From NCBI RefSeq assembly GCF_016862455.1, contig NZ_BOMZ01000084.1, positions 1 to 64,000 of the forward strand: a DNA stretch of 64,000 nt, given 5' to 3'. Below, piece after piece: positions 51,371 through 60,305 of this stretch (the first letter of the stretch is position 1; each line of letters begins with the position of its first letter). The notes below the pieces were generated by a model that was not told the origin of the DNA, did no database searches, and saw only the letters and a list, made by a program, of their open reading frames with translations. The position numbers and the translations under genes are program-made. This DNA is from Actinoplanes utahensis (GTDB lineage: Bacteria; Actinomycetota; Actinomycetes; Mycobacteriales; Micromonosporaceae).

Positions 51371-51409
51371 TTGACTTCCTGTTTTTGAAGTGCCAGATTC
51401 ATAAACAGG
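51371..51409. promoter_or_regulatory. Divergent promoter region with CCTGTTT/AAACAGG dyad
   Basis: CCTGTTT (51378-51384) and AAACAGG (51403-51409) are a perfect 7-bp inverted repeat with an 18-bp spacer. A TTGACT at 51371 and CAGATT 17 bp further could be the plus-strand promoter of ohr. A MarR (OhrR) or HxlR regulator could bind here. Confidence 0.5.
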
Positions 51410-51431
51410 TAACGACGGACAGGAGTGCGGA

Positions 51432-51860
51432 ATGACTACACCGCTGTACACGGCCCAGGCGCACGTCACCGGCGGCAGGATCGGGCGTGGGCGCACCTCG
51501 GACGGAAAGCTGGAGCTGACCTTGCGGCAGCCCAAGGAGCTGGGCGGCGACGGTGCGGGCGTCAATCCCGAGCAGCTCTTCGCGGTCGGCTACGCCGCAT
51601 GCTTCGGCACGACGCTCGCCCTGGTCGGCCAGCGCGACGATCTCCAGGCGGATGACGCCGAAATCGACTCGTCCGTCTCACTGATCCCCGACGCCGGCGG
51701 CCACATCCGGCTCCGGGTCGAGCTGGACATCGCACTGCCGTCCGTCACCGATGAGCAGGCGGTGGGGCTGGCCCGAGCGGCCGACCAGGTGTGCCCGTAC
51801 TCCCATGCCACCCGCGGCAACATCGAGGTGGCGCTGACGGTCAACGGCACACGGCTATGA
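51432..51860 (+). CDS. ohr: Organic hydroperoxide resistance protein (OsmC/Ohr)
   Basis: 142 residues, Ohr type. The peroxidatic and resolving cysteines are Cys57 (GYAACFG) and Cys121 (VCPYSHATRGN). Glu47 in NPEQLF and the preceding KELGGDG are family conserved. It reduces organic hydroperoxides with lipoylated or thiol donors (family knowledge). The ATG at 51432 has AGGAG upstream. It faces the HxlR/hydrolase/LLM operon, so an oxidative or xenobiotic signal may link them. Confidence 0.92.
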   Translation: MTTPLYTAQAHVTGGRIGRGRTSDGKLELTLRQPKELGGDGAGVNPEQLFAVGYAACFGTTLALVGQRDDLQADDAEIDSSVSLIPDAGGHIRLRVELDIALPSVTDEQAVGLARAADQVCPYSHATRGNIEVALTVNGTRL

Positions 51861-51867
51861 GACCGGA

Positions 51868-51894
51868 CCCGCTCCCCTTTCCCAGGGGAGCGGG
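51868..51894 (+). terminator. Terminator after ohr
   Basis: CCCGCTCCCC (51868-51877) and GGGGAGCGGG (51885-51894) form a perfect 10-bp stem with a 7-nt loop, 7 bp after the ohr stop. Confidence 0.75.
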
Positions 51895-51908
51895 CCGGCG
51901 CACCGCGC

Positions 51909-52058
51909 TCAGCCCTGCAGGCGCCGCGCCCGGTAGACCTGGCCGTCGGGACCCATGTGGACCATGGCGAGGGCCTCCGGCCCCTACGGCTTGCGGCGGT
52001 GCCACCAGCTCCCGCCGAAGTGCCCACCACCGCCGGGCCGTGCGCGATGCGGAAGGCC
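51909..52058 (-). pseudogene. Short frame interrupted by amber stop
   Basis: The minus-strand frame ending at 51909-51911 reads GGHFGGSWWHRRKP, then TAG at 51984-51986, then GPEALAMVHMGPDGQVYRAR and RLQG. The pieces look like one protein split by a single CAG-to-TAG change, with G/C-rich third positions after the stop. I do not recognise the family, and there is no clear start. The tail alone (M at 51968) could be a tiny gene. Confidence 0.35.
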
Positions 52059-52085
52059 GGGGCATGCGCGACATTCAAGCATGTG

Positions 52086-52808
52086 CTAGCGGGCTGGGCC
52101 CTCCCAGCCGGGGCGGTGCGGGCGCAGGCCGCCGCGCGGGTCGCGGTAGCGGTAGACGACGTATGGGCGGGTCAGGTAACCGACCGGGGCGCTGAAGGCG
52201 TGCACCAGGCGGGTGAAGGGCCAGAAGGCGAACAGGGCGAACGCCGCGATCACATGGATCTTGAAGCTGGCCGGGACGGCGGTCATCAGGGCGGCGTCGG
52301 GCTGCAGGACGAACAGCGAGCGCAGCCACGGGGAAACGGTCTCGCGATAGTCGTAGCCGGAGCCGGCGATGTTGGCGCGAACGGTCGCCCACAGACCGAG
52401 AATGATCACGGCGGCGAGGACCACGTACATCGCCTTGTCGTTCTTGGTCGTGGCGGCGAAGACAGGGCCGGTGAGGCGGCGGCGGGCGATGAGCAGGGCC
52501 ATGCCGATCAGGGTGCACAGGCCGGCGACGGTGCCGACGAACACGGCCGTCAGGTGATAGGCGTGTTCGGTGAGCCCGACGGCCTCGGTCCACGTCTTCG
52601 GGATGAGCAGGCCGACGATGTGGCCGATCAGCACCATCAGCACCCCGAAGTGGAACATCGGGCTGCCCCAGCGCAGGATCGTCGTCTCGTAGAGCTGCGA
52701 CGACCGGGTGGTCCAGCCGAACTTGTCGTAGCGGTAGCGCCAGACGGTTCCGCCGATCAGGACCACCAGCGTGAGGTACGGGTAGATCACCCACAGAAAC
52801 GTGTTCAT
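52086..52808 (-). CDS. narI: Respiratory nitrate reductase gamma subunit (NarI)
   Basis: 240 residues with five membrane helices. It carries two heme b and passes quinol electrons to NarH. Histidines that would bind heme lie in FHFGVLMVLIGHIVGLL and in SFKIHVIAAFALFAFWPFTRLVHAF. DYRETVSPWLRSLFVLQPD is the conserved gamma loop. The ATG at 52808 overlaps the narJ stop (ATGA). Last gene of the operon. Confidence 0.93.
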   Translation of the reverse strand: MNTFLWVIYPYLTLVVLIGGTVWRYRYDKFGWTTRSSQLYETTILRWGSPMFHFGVLMVLIGHIVGLLIPKTWTEAVGLTEHAYHLTAVFVGTVAGLCTLIGMALLIARRRLTGPVFAATTKNDKAMYVVLAAVIILGLWATVRANIAGSGYDYRETVSPWLRSLFVLQPDAALMTAVPASFKIHVIAAFALFAFWPFTRLVHAFSAPVGYLTRPYVVYRYRDPRGGLRPHRPGWEGPAR

Positions 52809-53392
52809 CGGGAGCTCCCGAACGGTTGCAGGCCCACCTGTTCGGCGGGTGGGCCGGTGCGGGCCAGGGTGGCGACGGCGGACAGGTCGTCGGCGGTCGG
52901 GGCGGGCAGCATGGCGCGGACGGCCTCGACGGCGTGCCGATAGATCGACCGGTTGAGGGATTCGGCAAGCATGTCGAGGCCGATGCGGTGCGACACGAGC
53001 AGCCGCCAGCCCGCCTCGGACACGGCGGCCAGGTCGAGCACGGCCGGCAGGTGGTCCGGGATCTCACCGTCGACGACCTCGTACCCGGCGGCCTTGAACT
53101 CGGCGGCGAACCCGGCGAGGGCCTCGCCGCGGCGGCGGGTGTCACCGCAGGTGTAGTAGGTGAGGTGCATGGCGGACCGGCGCCGGAAGTCGAAGGTGTC
53201 CACGTAGTCGGCGCGGAGCGTACCGGCGGGGGTGGCGGAACGGTGGGCGGCGACCGGCCGCAACTCGCCGGCGACCGCGACCGGCAGCTCGCCCAGGGCG
53301 TCGATGATCAACGGCACCGCGGCGAGCATCGCGTCGTCGGGATATCGCAGCAGCAGGGAGGCCGCGCGGGCAGCGACGGGACGCCAGCTCAT
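52805..53392 (-). CDS. narJ: Nitrate reductase chaperone (NarJ)
   Basis: 195 residues. A cytoplasmic chaperone that inserts the molybdenum cofactor into NarG and is not part of the final complex. SLLLRYPDDAML, DTFDFRRRSAMHLTYYTCGD, TRRRGEALAGFAAEFKAAGY, and LPDHLPAVLDLAA-like text (here IPDHLPAVLDLAAV) match the family. Starts within the narH stop and ends within the narI start. Confidence 0.9.
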   Translation of the reverse strand: MSWRPVAARAASLLLRYPDDAMLAAVPLIIDALGELPVAVAGELRPVAAHRSATPAGTLRADYVDTFDFRRRSAMHLTYYTCGDTRRRGEALAGFAAEFKAAGYEVVDGEIPDHLPAVLDLAAVSEAGWRLLVSHRIGLDMLAESLNRSIYRHAVEAVRAMLPAPTADDLSAVATLARTGPPAEQVGLQPFGSSR

Positions 53393-55044
53393 GTGTCGCT
53401 CCGGGGCGGGAAGAGGCCCTCCGGGCGGCCCTTGCCGTCCCAGTTGAGCAGGTTGACGCGGCGCGGTTCGTCGCCGGGGTCGGTGAACTCGTCGGCGGTC
53501 TGCCGTTCCCGCAGCATGTGGAAGGTCTCCACCTGGACCGGGACGGGAGTGCCGGACGCCTCGCCGAACGGCCCGGTCTGGTACATGCCGGGACCGCCCT
53601 CGTACTCCAGGGAGCACTCGGCGCCGACGGCTTCCAGGCGGTGGGCGTCCTCGGCGTGGGCGGCCGGGATCACATAGCGGTCCTCGTACTTGGCGATGGC
53701 GAGGAGCCGGTACATGGCGTTGATCTCGTCGGCGGTCATGCCCACGGCGGCCGGGATCGCGTCGTCGGGCTTCTCCCCTAGGTTGATCCGGCGCTGGTAG
53801 GAGCGCATCGCGGCGAGGCGGTTCAGAACCGACCGTACCGGCGCGGTGTCGCCTGCGGTGAAGAGACCGGCCAGGTAGTCGAGCGGGATGCGGAGCGCGT
53901 CGACGGCCCCGAAGAGGTTGCCGAGCTCCTCGCCGTCGTGGCCGGTGTCGCGGAGCACGTCGACGACCGGGGACAACGGCGGGATGTACCAGACCATCGG
54001 CATGGTCCGGTACTCCGGATGCAGCGGGAGCGCCACCTCGTACTTCATGATCAGATCCCAGACCGGGGACCGCCTCGCGGCGTCGATCCAGTCCTCGGGG
54101 ATGCCCGCCTTCCGAGCCTCCGCGGCGACCGCCGGGTCGTGCGGGTCCAGGAACACCTCGCGCTGGGCCTGGTAGAGGTCCTTCGGGTCGTCGACGGAGG
54201 CATAGAGGGAGACCGCGTCGGCGTCGTAGAGCATCAGGCCGATGTAGCGCAGCCGGCCGACGCACGTCTCCGAGCAGATGGTCGGCTGACCGATCTCGAT
54301 CCTGGGGAAACAGAAGGTGCACTTCTCGGCCTTGCCGGTGCGGTGGTTGAAATACACCTTCTTGTACGGGCACCCGGTCACGCACATCCGCCAGCCCCGG
54401 CACCGGTCCTGGTCGACGAGCACGATCCCGTCCTCGGCCCGCTTGTAGATCGCCCCGGACGGGCAGGAGGCGGCGCAAGCCGGGTTGAGGCAGTGTTCGC
54501 AGATGCGTGGCAGGAAGAACAGGAACGCCTTCTCGTACTCCTGCCGCACCTGGTCGGACACCTGTTGCAGGATCGGGTCGGCCTGCAGCACCTCGTTGCC
54601 GCCCCCGAGCGAGTCGTCCCAGTTCGCCGACCAGGTGACCTTGGTGTCCCGACCGGTGAGCAGGGACTTGGGGCGGGCCACCGGCAGGTCCTCACCTGCG
54701 GGGGCGGTGAGCAGGTGCTCGTAGTCGTACGTCCAGGGCTCGTAGTAGTCCTGCATGGACGGCATTTTGGGGTTGGCGAAGATGCTGAACATCTTCTTGA
54801 TCCGGCCGCCGGAGCGGGGTTTCAGGCCCCCGGTCCGGGTCCGCACCCAGCCGCCCTGCCATTTCTCCTGGTCCTGGTAGGTGCGGGGATATCCGAGGCC
54901 GGGCCGGGACTCGACGTTGTTGAACCACACGTACTCGACGCCGGAGCGGTTGGTCCACGCCTGCTTGCAGGTGACGGAGCAGGTGTGGCAGCCGATGCAC
55001 TTGTCCAGGTTCATGACCATCGCGGTCTGGGCCATCACACGCAT
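53389..55044 (-). CDS. narH: Respiratory nitrate reductase beta subunit (NarH)
   Basis: 551 residues, iron-sulfur electron-transfer subunit. Four cysteine clusters are visible: CIGCHTCSVTCK (16-26), CEHCLNPACAASCP, CRGWRMCVTGCP (a Trp replaces one Cys, giving the 3Fe-4S cluster) and CTFCFPRIEIGQPTICSETC. The ATG overlaps the narG stop (TGATG), and the stop overlaps narJ. It carries electrons from NarI hemes to NarG. Confidence 0.95.
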   Translation of the reverse strand: MRVMAQTAMVMNLDKCIGCHTCSVTCKQAWTNRSGVEYVWFNNVESRPGLGYPRTYQDQEKWQGGWVRTRTGGLKPRSGGRIKKMFSIFANPKMPSMQDYYEPWTYDYEHLLTAPAGEDLPVARPKSLLTGRDTKVTWSANWDDSLGGGNEVLQADPILQQVSDQVRQEYEKAFLFFLPRICEHCLNPACAASCPSGAIYKRAEDGIVLVDQDRCRGWRMCVTGCPYKKVYFNHRTGKAEKCTFCFPRIEIGQPTICSETCVGRLRYIGLMLYDADAVSLYASVDDPKDLYQAQREVFLDPHDPAVAAEARKAGIPEDWIDAARRSPVWDLIMKYEVALPLHPEYRTMPMVWYIPPLSPVVDVLRDTGHDGEELGNLFGAVDALRIPLDYLAGLFTAGDTAPVRSVLNRLAAMRSYQRRINLGEKPDDAIPAAVGMTADEINAMYRLLAIAKYEDRYVIPAAHAEDAHRLEAVGAECSLEYEGGPGMYQTGPFGEASGTPVPVQVETFHMLRERQTADEFTDPGDEPRRVNLLNWDGKGRPEGLFPPRSDT

Positions 55045-58000
55045 CAGTACTCCACCTCCTGCGAACGGCGGCGGATCACGGTGACCTCGTCGCGCTGGTT
55101 GCCGGTCGGGCCGAGGTAGTTGAAGGCGAACGACAGCTGGGCGTACCCGCCGATGATGTGGGTGGGTTTGACCAGCAGCCGGGTCAGCGAGTTGTGGATG
55201 CCGCCGCGCCTGCCGTTGATCTCGGCTTTCGGCACGTCGATGACGCGTTCCTGGGCGTGGTACATGTAGGCCGTGCCCTCGGGCATCTTGTGGCTGACGA
55301 CCGCCCGGCAGACGACCACGCCGTTGCGGTTGACCGCCTCGATCCACTCGTTGTCCCGCACCTTGATCTTGGCGGCGTCGGCCTCGCTCATCCACATGGT
55401 CGGCCCGCCCCGGGACAGCGTCAGCATGATCAGGTTGTCCTGGTACTCGGAGTGGATCGACCATTTCGAGTGCGGGGTGAGATAGCGCAGGGTGATCTCC
55501 AGCTCGCCCTTGGGACCGAGCCGTGGTTCCCCGAACAGCTTGTGCATGTCCAGCGGCGGCCGGAAGATCGGCAGCGCCTCCCCGGCCTCGTGCATCCAGT
55601 CGTGGTCGACGAAGAAGTGCTGACGGCCGGTGAGCGTGTGCCACGGTTTGAGCCGTTCGACGTTGATGGTGAACGGCGAGTAGCGGCGGCCGCCGGTCTC
55701 GCTGCCGGACCACTCCGGGCTGGTGATCACCGGGACCGGCCGGGACTGGCAGTCGGCGAAGGTGATCTGCTTGCCCTCGTGCTCGGCGGACAGGTCGGCG
55801 AGCTTCACCCCGGTGCGTTTCTCCACGTCGTGGAACCCCTCGGTGGCGACCCGGCCGTTGGTGGTGCCGGACAGCGCGAGGATCGCCTCGCACGCGTGCA
55901 CGTCCCTGGCCAGCGAAGGCCGGTCGCCGAGGACCACGCCGTTCTTGCGCCGCAGGTACTCGATCTCCGGCGTGACGTCGACGTGGACGCCCTTGCCGGT
56001 GGTGCCGAGCCGGTCGATCAGCGGGCCGAGCGCGGCCAGCCGGTCGGCGACCGCGCCGTAGTCGCGTTCCACCACCACGATCTTCGGCATGGTCTTCCCG
56101 GGCACCGGGACCTCGCCGGTGGCCTTCCAGTCGCGGACCCGGCCGTGCGGGGTGGCCATCGCGTCCGGCGTGTCGTGCAGCAGCGGCGCCGCCACCAGGT
56201 CCTTACGGACCCCCAGATGGGTCTTCGCCATCGCGGAGAAGCTGCGGGCCAGACCGTGGAAGATGTCGAAGTCGGTACGGGTCTGCCACGGCGGGCTGAT
56301 CGCCGGGGTGAACGCGTGGATGAACGGGTGCATGTCCGTGGTGTTCAGATCATGCTTCTCGTACCAGGTGGCGGCCGGCAGCACCACGTCGGACAGCAGC
56401 GTCGTGGAGGTCATCCGGAAGTCCAGGCTGACCATCATGTCGAGCTTGCCCTCCGGGGCCTCCGGGTTCCACCGCACGTCCTTCGGCCGGTGTTCCGGAC
56501 CGGCCTCGGTGGCACGCAGGTTCGAGCGGGTGCCCAGCAGGTGCCGCAGGAAGTACTCGTTGCCCTTGGCGGAGGACCCGAGGATGTTGGCCCGCCAAGC
56601 GGTGAACACCCGCGGCCAGTTCCGCGGGTCGTCCGGGTCGGTGCAGGCGAACCCGAGTCGGCCGTCGTGCAGGGCCCGGGCGATGTACGAGCCGGGGTCG
56701 TCGCCCGCCTCCTCGGCCAGGTCCAGGGGGTTGCGGTCGAAGGTGGGCATCGACGGCATCCAGCCGAGCCGCGCCGACTGGGCGAGCAGGTCCATGGTGT
56801 GTTTGCCGGCGAACGCGCCGTTGCCGGTCGGCGCGGCGATCGCCTCGGCGGAGTAGGTGTCGTAACGCCACTGGTCGGTGTGCGTGTACCAGTAGGCCGT
56901 GCCGATCATCTGCCGGGGCGGACGCACCCAGTCGAGGGCGAACGCCAGCTGCTGCCATCCGGTGACCGGCCGGCACTTCTCCTGGCCGACGTAGTGCGCC
57001 CAGCCGCCGCCGTTCACCCCCTGGCAGCCCGTCAACGTGACGAGCGCCAGGATCCCCCGGTACGTGGCGTCGCCGTGGAACCACTGGTTGACGCCCGCGC
57101 CGAGCAGGATCATCGACCGGCCGCCGGAGCGTTCGGCGTTGTCGGCGAACTCGCGGGCCACCCGCGCCACCTGCGGGGCCGGGACGTTCGTGATCGGCTC
57201 CTGCCACGCCGGGGTGTAGGGGGTGGCCGCGTCGTCGTACCCGGACGGCCACTGCCCGGGAAGATCCGGCCGGGACACCCCGTACTGCGCGAGCAGCAGG
57301 TCGAAGACGGTGGTCACCAACCGGCCGCCGACGGTCCGGGTCGGCACGCCCCGGCGCAGCACACCCGGTGGGTCGGTGTCGAACCGCGGCAACTCGACCT
57401 CCACCGGATCGCCCGCACCCAGACAGGTCAGGGCCGGTTCGATGTCGCCCAGGTCGAGATTCCACTCGCCCGGCTCGCCGTAGCGGTGGCCGAGACTGCC
57501 CCGGGGCGCGACCGGAGCGTCGCTCGCCGCGTCCCACAGCAGGGGCTTGAACGGGTCGTCGTCGCCGGTCAGGAACCTGCCGGGCCGATAGCCCCCGTCC
57601 GCGGCCGGTTCCAGCGTGATCAGGAACGGCAGGTCCGTATATCGGCGGACGTAGTCCACGAACCGTGGCGTACGCCGGTCGACGAAGAACTCCTTGAGGA
57701 TGACGTGACCCATCGCCATCGCGAGGGCGCCGTCGGTGCCCGGCTGGGCGGGCATCCACTCGTCGGCGAACTTCACGTTGTCGGCGAAGTCCGGGCTGAT
57801 CACGATGACCTTCTGCCCCCGATACCGGGCCTCGGCCATCCAGTGCGCGTCCGGGGTGCGCGTCACCGGCACGTTCGAGCCCCACATCATCAGGTACGAG
57901 GCGTCCCACCAGTCACCGGACTCCGGCACGTCGGTCTGGTCGCCGAACACCTGCGGCGACGCCACCGGCAGGTCCGCGTACCAGTCGTAGAACGAGAGCA

Positions 58001-58649
58001 TGGTGCCGCCGATCAGGCTCATGAACCGGGCCCCGACCGCGTGCGACACCATCGACATCGCCGGGATCGGCGAGAAGCCGGCGATTCGGTCCGGGCCGTA
58101 CCGCTTGATCGCGTGCACGTGCGCGGCCGCGACCATCTCCAGGGCCTCGTCCCAGGTCACCCGTACGAGACCACCCTGGCCACGAGCCTGCTGATAGGCC
58201 CGCCGCTTCAGCGGATCGTCCTGGATCTCGGCCCACGCGGTCACCGGGTCGCCGAGACGCTTGCGCGTCTCCCGGAACATCTCGACCAGAACCCCGCGCG
58301 CGTACGGGTACCGCACCCGTGTCGGCGAGTACGTGTACCAGGAGAACGCGGCGCCGCGCGGGCAGCCCCGAGGCTCGTACTCCGGCTTGTCCGGCCCGGC
58401 GCTCGGGTAGTCGACCTGCTGCTGCTCCCAGGTGATGATGCCGTCGCGGACGTACACCTTCCACGAGCACGACCCGGTGCAGTTGACGCCGTGGGTGGAG
58501 CGGACCACCTTGTCGTACGACCATCGGTCCCGGTAGAAAGCGTCCGCCTCCCGGCCGCCGATCTGATACAGCGACCTGCCGTCCGGCGACACGCTCGCCC
58601 GACGCACCAGACCCCCGACCTGTAACAACGCCTGCCCGGCATTCACCAT
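55044..58649 (-). CDS. narG: Respiratory nitrate reductase alpha subunit (NarG)
   Basis: 1201 residues. The FS0 cluster motif is HGVNCTGSC (His53, Cys57, Cys61) and a later Cys96. The molybdenum ligand Asp222 sits in FYDWYADLP. Cytoplasm-facing, as no twin-arginine signal peptide is seen (the N-terminal MVNAGQALLQVGGLVRRAS has the NarG-type vestigial form). It reduces nitrate to nitrite with two electrons. The ATG at 58649 has GGAAGG seven bases upstream; a GTG at 58652 is possible. A DosR-like dyad lies upstream. Confidence 0.96.
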   Translation of the reverse strand: MVNAGQALLQVGGLVRRASVSPDGRSLYQIGGREADAFYRDRWSYDKVVRSTHGVNCTGSCSWKVYVRDGIITWEQQQVDYPSAGPDKPEYEPRGCPRGAAFSWYTYSPTRVRYPYARGVLVEMFRETRKRLGDPVTAWAEIQDDPLKRRAYQQARGQGGLVRVTWDEALEMVAAAHVHAIKRYGPDRIAGFSPIPAMSMVSHAVGARFMSLIGGTMLSFYDWYADLPVASPQVFGDQTDVPESGDWWDASYLMMWGSNVPVTRTPDAHWMAEARYRGQKVIVISPDFADNVKFADEWMPAQPGTDGALAMAMGHVILKEFFVDRRTPRFVDYVRRYTDLPFLITLEPAADGGYRPGRFLTGDDDPFKPLLWDAASDAPVAPRGSLGHRYGEPGEWNLDLGDIEPALTCLGAGDPVEVELPRFDTDPPGVLRRGVPTRTVGGRLVTTVFDLLLAQYGVSRPDLPGQWPSGYDDAATPYTPAWQEPITNVPAPQVARVAREFADNAERSGGRSMILLGAGVNQWFHGDATYRGILALVTLTGCQGVNGGGWAHYVGQEKCRPVTGWQQLAFALDWVRPPRQMIGTAYWYTHTDQWRYDTYSAEAIAAPTGNGAFAGKHTMDLLAQSARLGWMPSMPTFDRNPLDLAEEAGDDPGSYIARALHDGRLGFACTDPDDPRNWPRVFTAWRANILGSSAKGNEYFLRHLLGTRSNLRATEAGPEHRPKDVRWNPEAPEGKLDMMVSLDFRMTSTTLLSDVVLPAATWYEKHDLNTTDMHPFIHAFTPAISPPWQTRTDFDIFHGLARSFSAMAKTHLGVRKDLVAAPLLHDTPDAMATPHGRVRDWKATGEVPVPGKTMPKIVVVERDYGAVADRLAALGPLIDRLGTTGKGVHVDVTPEIEYLRRKNGVVLGDRPSLARDVHACEAILALSGTTNGRVATEGFHDVEKRTGVKLADLSAEHEGKQITFADCQSRPVPVITSPEWSGSETGGRRYSPFTINVERLKPWHTLTGRQHFFVDHDWMHEAGEALPIFRPPLDMHKLFGEPRLGPKGELEITLRYLTPHSKWSIHSEYQDNLIMLTLSRGGPTMWMSEADAAKIKVRDNEWIEAVNRNGVVVCRAVVSHKMPEGTAYMYHAQERVIDVPKAEINGRRGGIHNSLTRLLVKPTHIIGGYAQLSFAFNYLGPTGNQRDEVTVIRRRSQEVEY

Positions 58650-58726
58650 CACAGATCCTTCCGGCTAACTGGCCCTCGCCTCACACTCGTATGCGGGCGG
58701 AGGGCCCGCAAGCCGAACGCCGGAAA

Positions 58727-58744
58727 TCGGGAACAAAGTCCCGA
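58727..58744. promoter_or_regulatory. DosR/DevR-like dyad between narG and narK
   Basis: On the narG strand TCGGGACTTTGTTCCCGA is an inverted repeat with 6-bp arms. It matches the mycobacterial Dos box TTSGGGACTWWAGTCCCSAA at 16 of 20 positions. It lies 78 bp before narG and 145 bp before narK. A second, unrelated GC hairpin (58692-58710) lies nearby. Hypoxia control of both operons would fit. Confidence 0.55.
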
Positions 58745-58888
58745 GGTCGCTCTGCCCTGGTTTGCGCCCGCCGGACCGGGGAATGCCCAGCGTTCGTCCC
58801 AGCCGGCGAGTCTCCGCGACCGGCACGGCCCGGTGTCGCCACCGGCCGACGCGGACCCGCCTACCGCAACGTCTCCACGGGGAAACCG

Positions 58889-60097
58889 ATGAGCAGCTCG
58901 ACGACTGTCCCGACCGGCCGCGCCAACCTCATGCTCGCCCTGGCCACCCTCGGCTTCGCGGTCAACTTCTGGGCCTGGGCGCTGCTCAGCCCACTGGCCG
59001 CCCGCTTCCAGACCGCCCTCGACCTGACCTCGATCCAGCAGGCTCTGCTCGTGGCGGTACCGGTGGTGGTCGGCTCGCTCGGCCGCATCCCGGTCGGGGC
59101 GCTCGCCGACCGGTTCGGCGGGCGGATCATGTTCCCGCTGGTGTCGCTGGTGACCATCCTGCCGGTGCTCTACCTCGGGCTGTTCGGACAGGATGCGCTG
59201 GCGTCACTGCTGATCGGCGGGTTCTTCCTCGGCATCGGCGGCACGGTGTTCGCGGTCGGGGTGCCGTTCGTCAACGCCTGGTTCCCGCCGCACCGGCGCG
59301 GATTCGCGGTCGGGGTGTTCGGCGCCGGAATGGGCGGGACGGCGATCAGCGCGCTGACCACCGTCCGGCTGGTCGACGCCGGGAGTACCGCGACCCCGTT
59401 CCTGCTGACAGCGGGCGCGCTCCTGGCGTACGCCATCGTCGCCTGGCTCGTCATGCGCGACGCGCCCGGCCGTCCGGTGCCCACCGCGCCGCTCGCGCAA
59501 CGCCTCGCCGCGACCATGCGCCTCAAGATCACATGGCAGGCTTCGGCCCTGTACGCGGTCGCGTTCGGCGGCTACGTCGCGTTCTCGGTGTACCTGCCCG
59601 CCTACCTGAAGACCGCCTACGGCCTCACCCAGGCCGACGCCGCCAACCGGATGGCCGGGTTCGTGCTGCTCGCCGTGATCATGCGGCCGGTCGGCGGCTG
59701 GCTCTCCGACCGGATCGCACCCGCCCGCGTGCTGGCCGTCGCCCTCGTGGTCGTCATCGCCGGCGCGGTCCTGCAGTCGTTCACCCCCGGCCTGGCACCG
59801 CTCGGCACGATCGCCTTCCTGGCCATGGCCGCCGCCCTCGGCGCCGGCAGCGGCGCCACGTTCGCCCTGGTCGCCCAGGGCGCCCCGGCCAACCAGGTCG
59901 GCTCGGTCACCGGCGTCGTCGGCGCGGCCGGCGGCCTCGGCGGTTTCATCCCGCCACTGGTGATGGGCTCCATCTACGGCCAGTTCGGCTCCTACGCCCT
60001 CGGCCTGGCCCTGCTCGCCGTCGTCGCCTTGGCCGCCCTCCTGCTCGACGTCATCTCCGTCGGCGGCGGCTCCCGGTTCCCCCGCCCCACCCATTGA
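58889..60097 (+). CDS. narK: Nitrate/nitrite MFS transporter (NarK type)
   Basis: 402 residues, twelve helices. RIPVGALADRFGGRIMFPLV carries loop 2-3, and the nitrate signatures FAVGVPFVNAWFPPHRRGFA and GAGSGATFALVAQGAP are present. It imports nitrate or exports nitrite. The ATG at 58889 follows GGGGAAA; the open frame to 58691 is not protein-like. It is divergent from narGHJI, probably co-regulated. Confidence 0.92.
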   Translation: MSSSTTVPTGRANLMLALATLGFAVNFWAWALLSPLAARFQTALDLTSIQQALLVAVPVVVGSLGRIPVGALADRFGGRIMFPLVSLVTILPVLYLGLFGQDALASLLIGGFFLGIGGTVFAVGVPFVNAWFPPHRRGFAVGVFGAGMGGTAISALTTVRLVDAGSTATPFLLTAGALLAYAIVAWLVMRDAPGRPVPTAPLAQRLAATMRLKITWQASALYAVAFGGYVAFSVYLPAYLKTAYGLTQADAANRMAGFVLLAVIMRPVGGWLSDRIAPARVLAVALVVVIAGAVLQSFTPGLAPLGTIAFLAMAAALGAGSGATFALVAQGAPANQVGSVTGVVGAAGGLGGFIPPLVMGSIYGQFGSYALGLALLAVVALAALLLDVISVGGGSRFPRPTH

Positions 60098-60128
60098 CCG
60101 GCCATACGCACCTCCGGGCGCGGCCCCA

Positions 60129-60281
60129 TCAGTCCGGGGCGGCGAGCACGGCCGCGACGCCGTCCACGAACCACCGCTCGACCCGCCATCCGCGCTCGCG
60201 TACCAGCCAGTCGTCGTTGCGGATGTCCTGCGCGAGCCACAACACGCCGGTGGCCACCGGATCTGCGGCGACCATCGCCAT
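60129..60281 (-). CDS. Possible small protein in frame with upstream MBL gene
   Basis: 50 codons, with GC-rich third positions: MAMVAADPVATGVLWLAQDI, then RNDDWLVRERGWRVERWFVD and GVAAVLAAPD. The same frame runs back to the stop of the MBL-fold gene at 60306-60308, eight codons upstream. It could be a coupled small gene, a decayed C-terminus, or rare readthrough product. No clear ribosome-binding site. Family not recognised. Confidence 0.4.
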   Translation of the reverse strand: MAMVAADPVATGVLWLAQDIRNDDWLVRERGWRVERWFVDGVAAVLAAPD

Positions 60282-60305
60282 GCCGCGGGATCCGGTGGCG
60301 GCGGG

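Noticed and set aside
52805-54478. A long frame joining narJ to sequence opposite to narH reading frame
   Set aside because: The N-terminal part is a wrong-frame reading of narH; narJ starts at 53392 in an ATGA overlap.
55158-58625. A 1155-codon open frame on the plus strand opposite narG
   Set aside because: It is the antisense shadow of narG in GC-rich DNA: low complexity (R, G, V, D rich), no domain, and it overlaps a gene with intact cofactor ligands.
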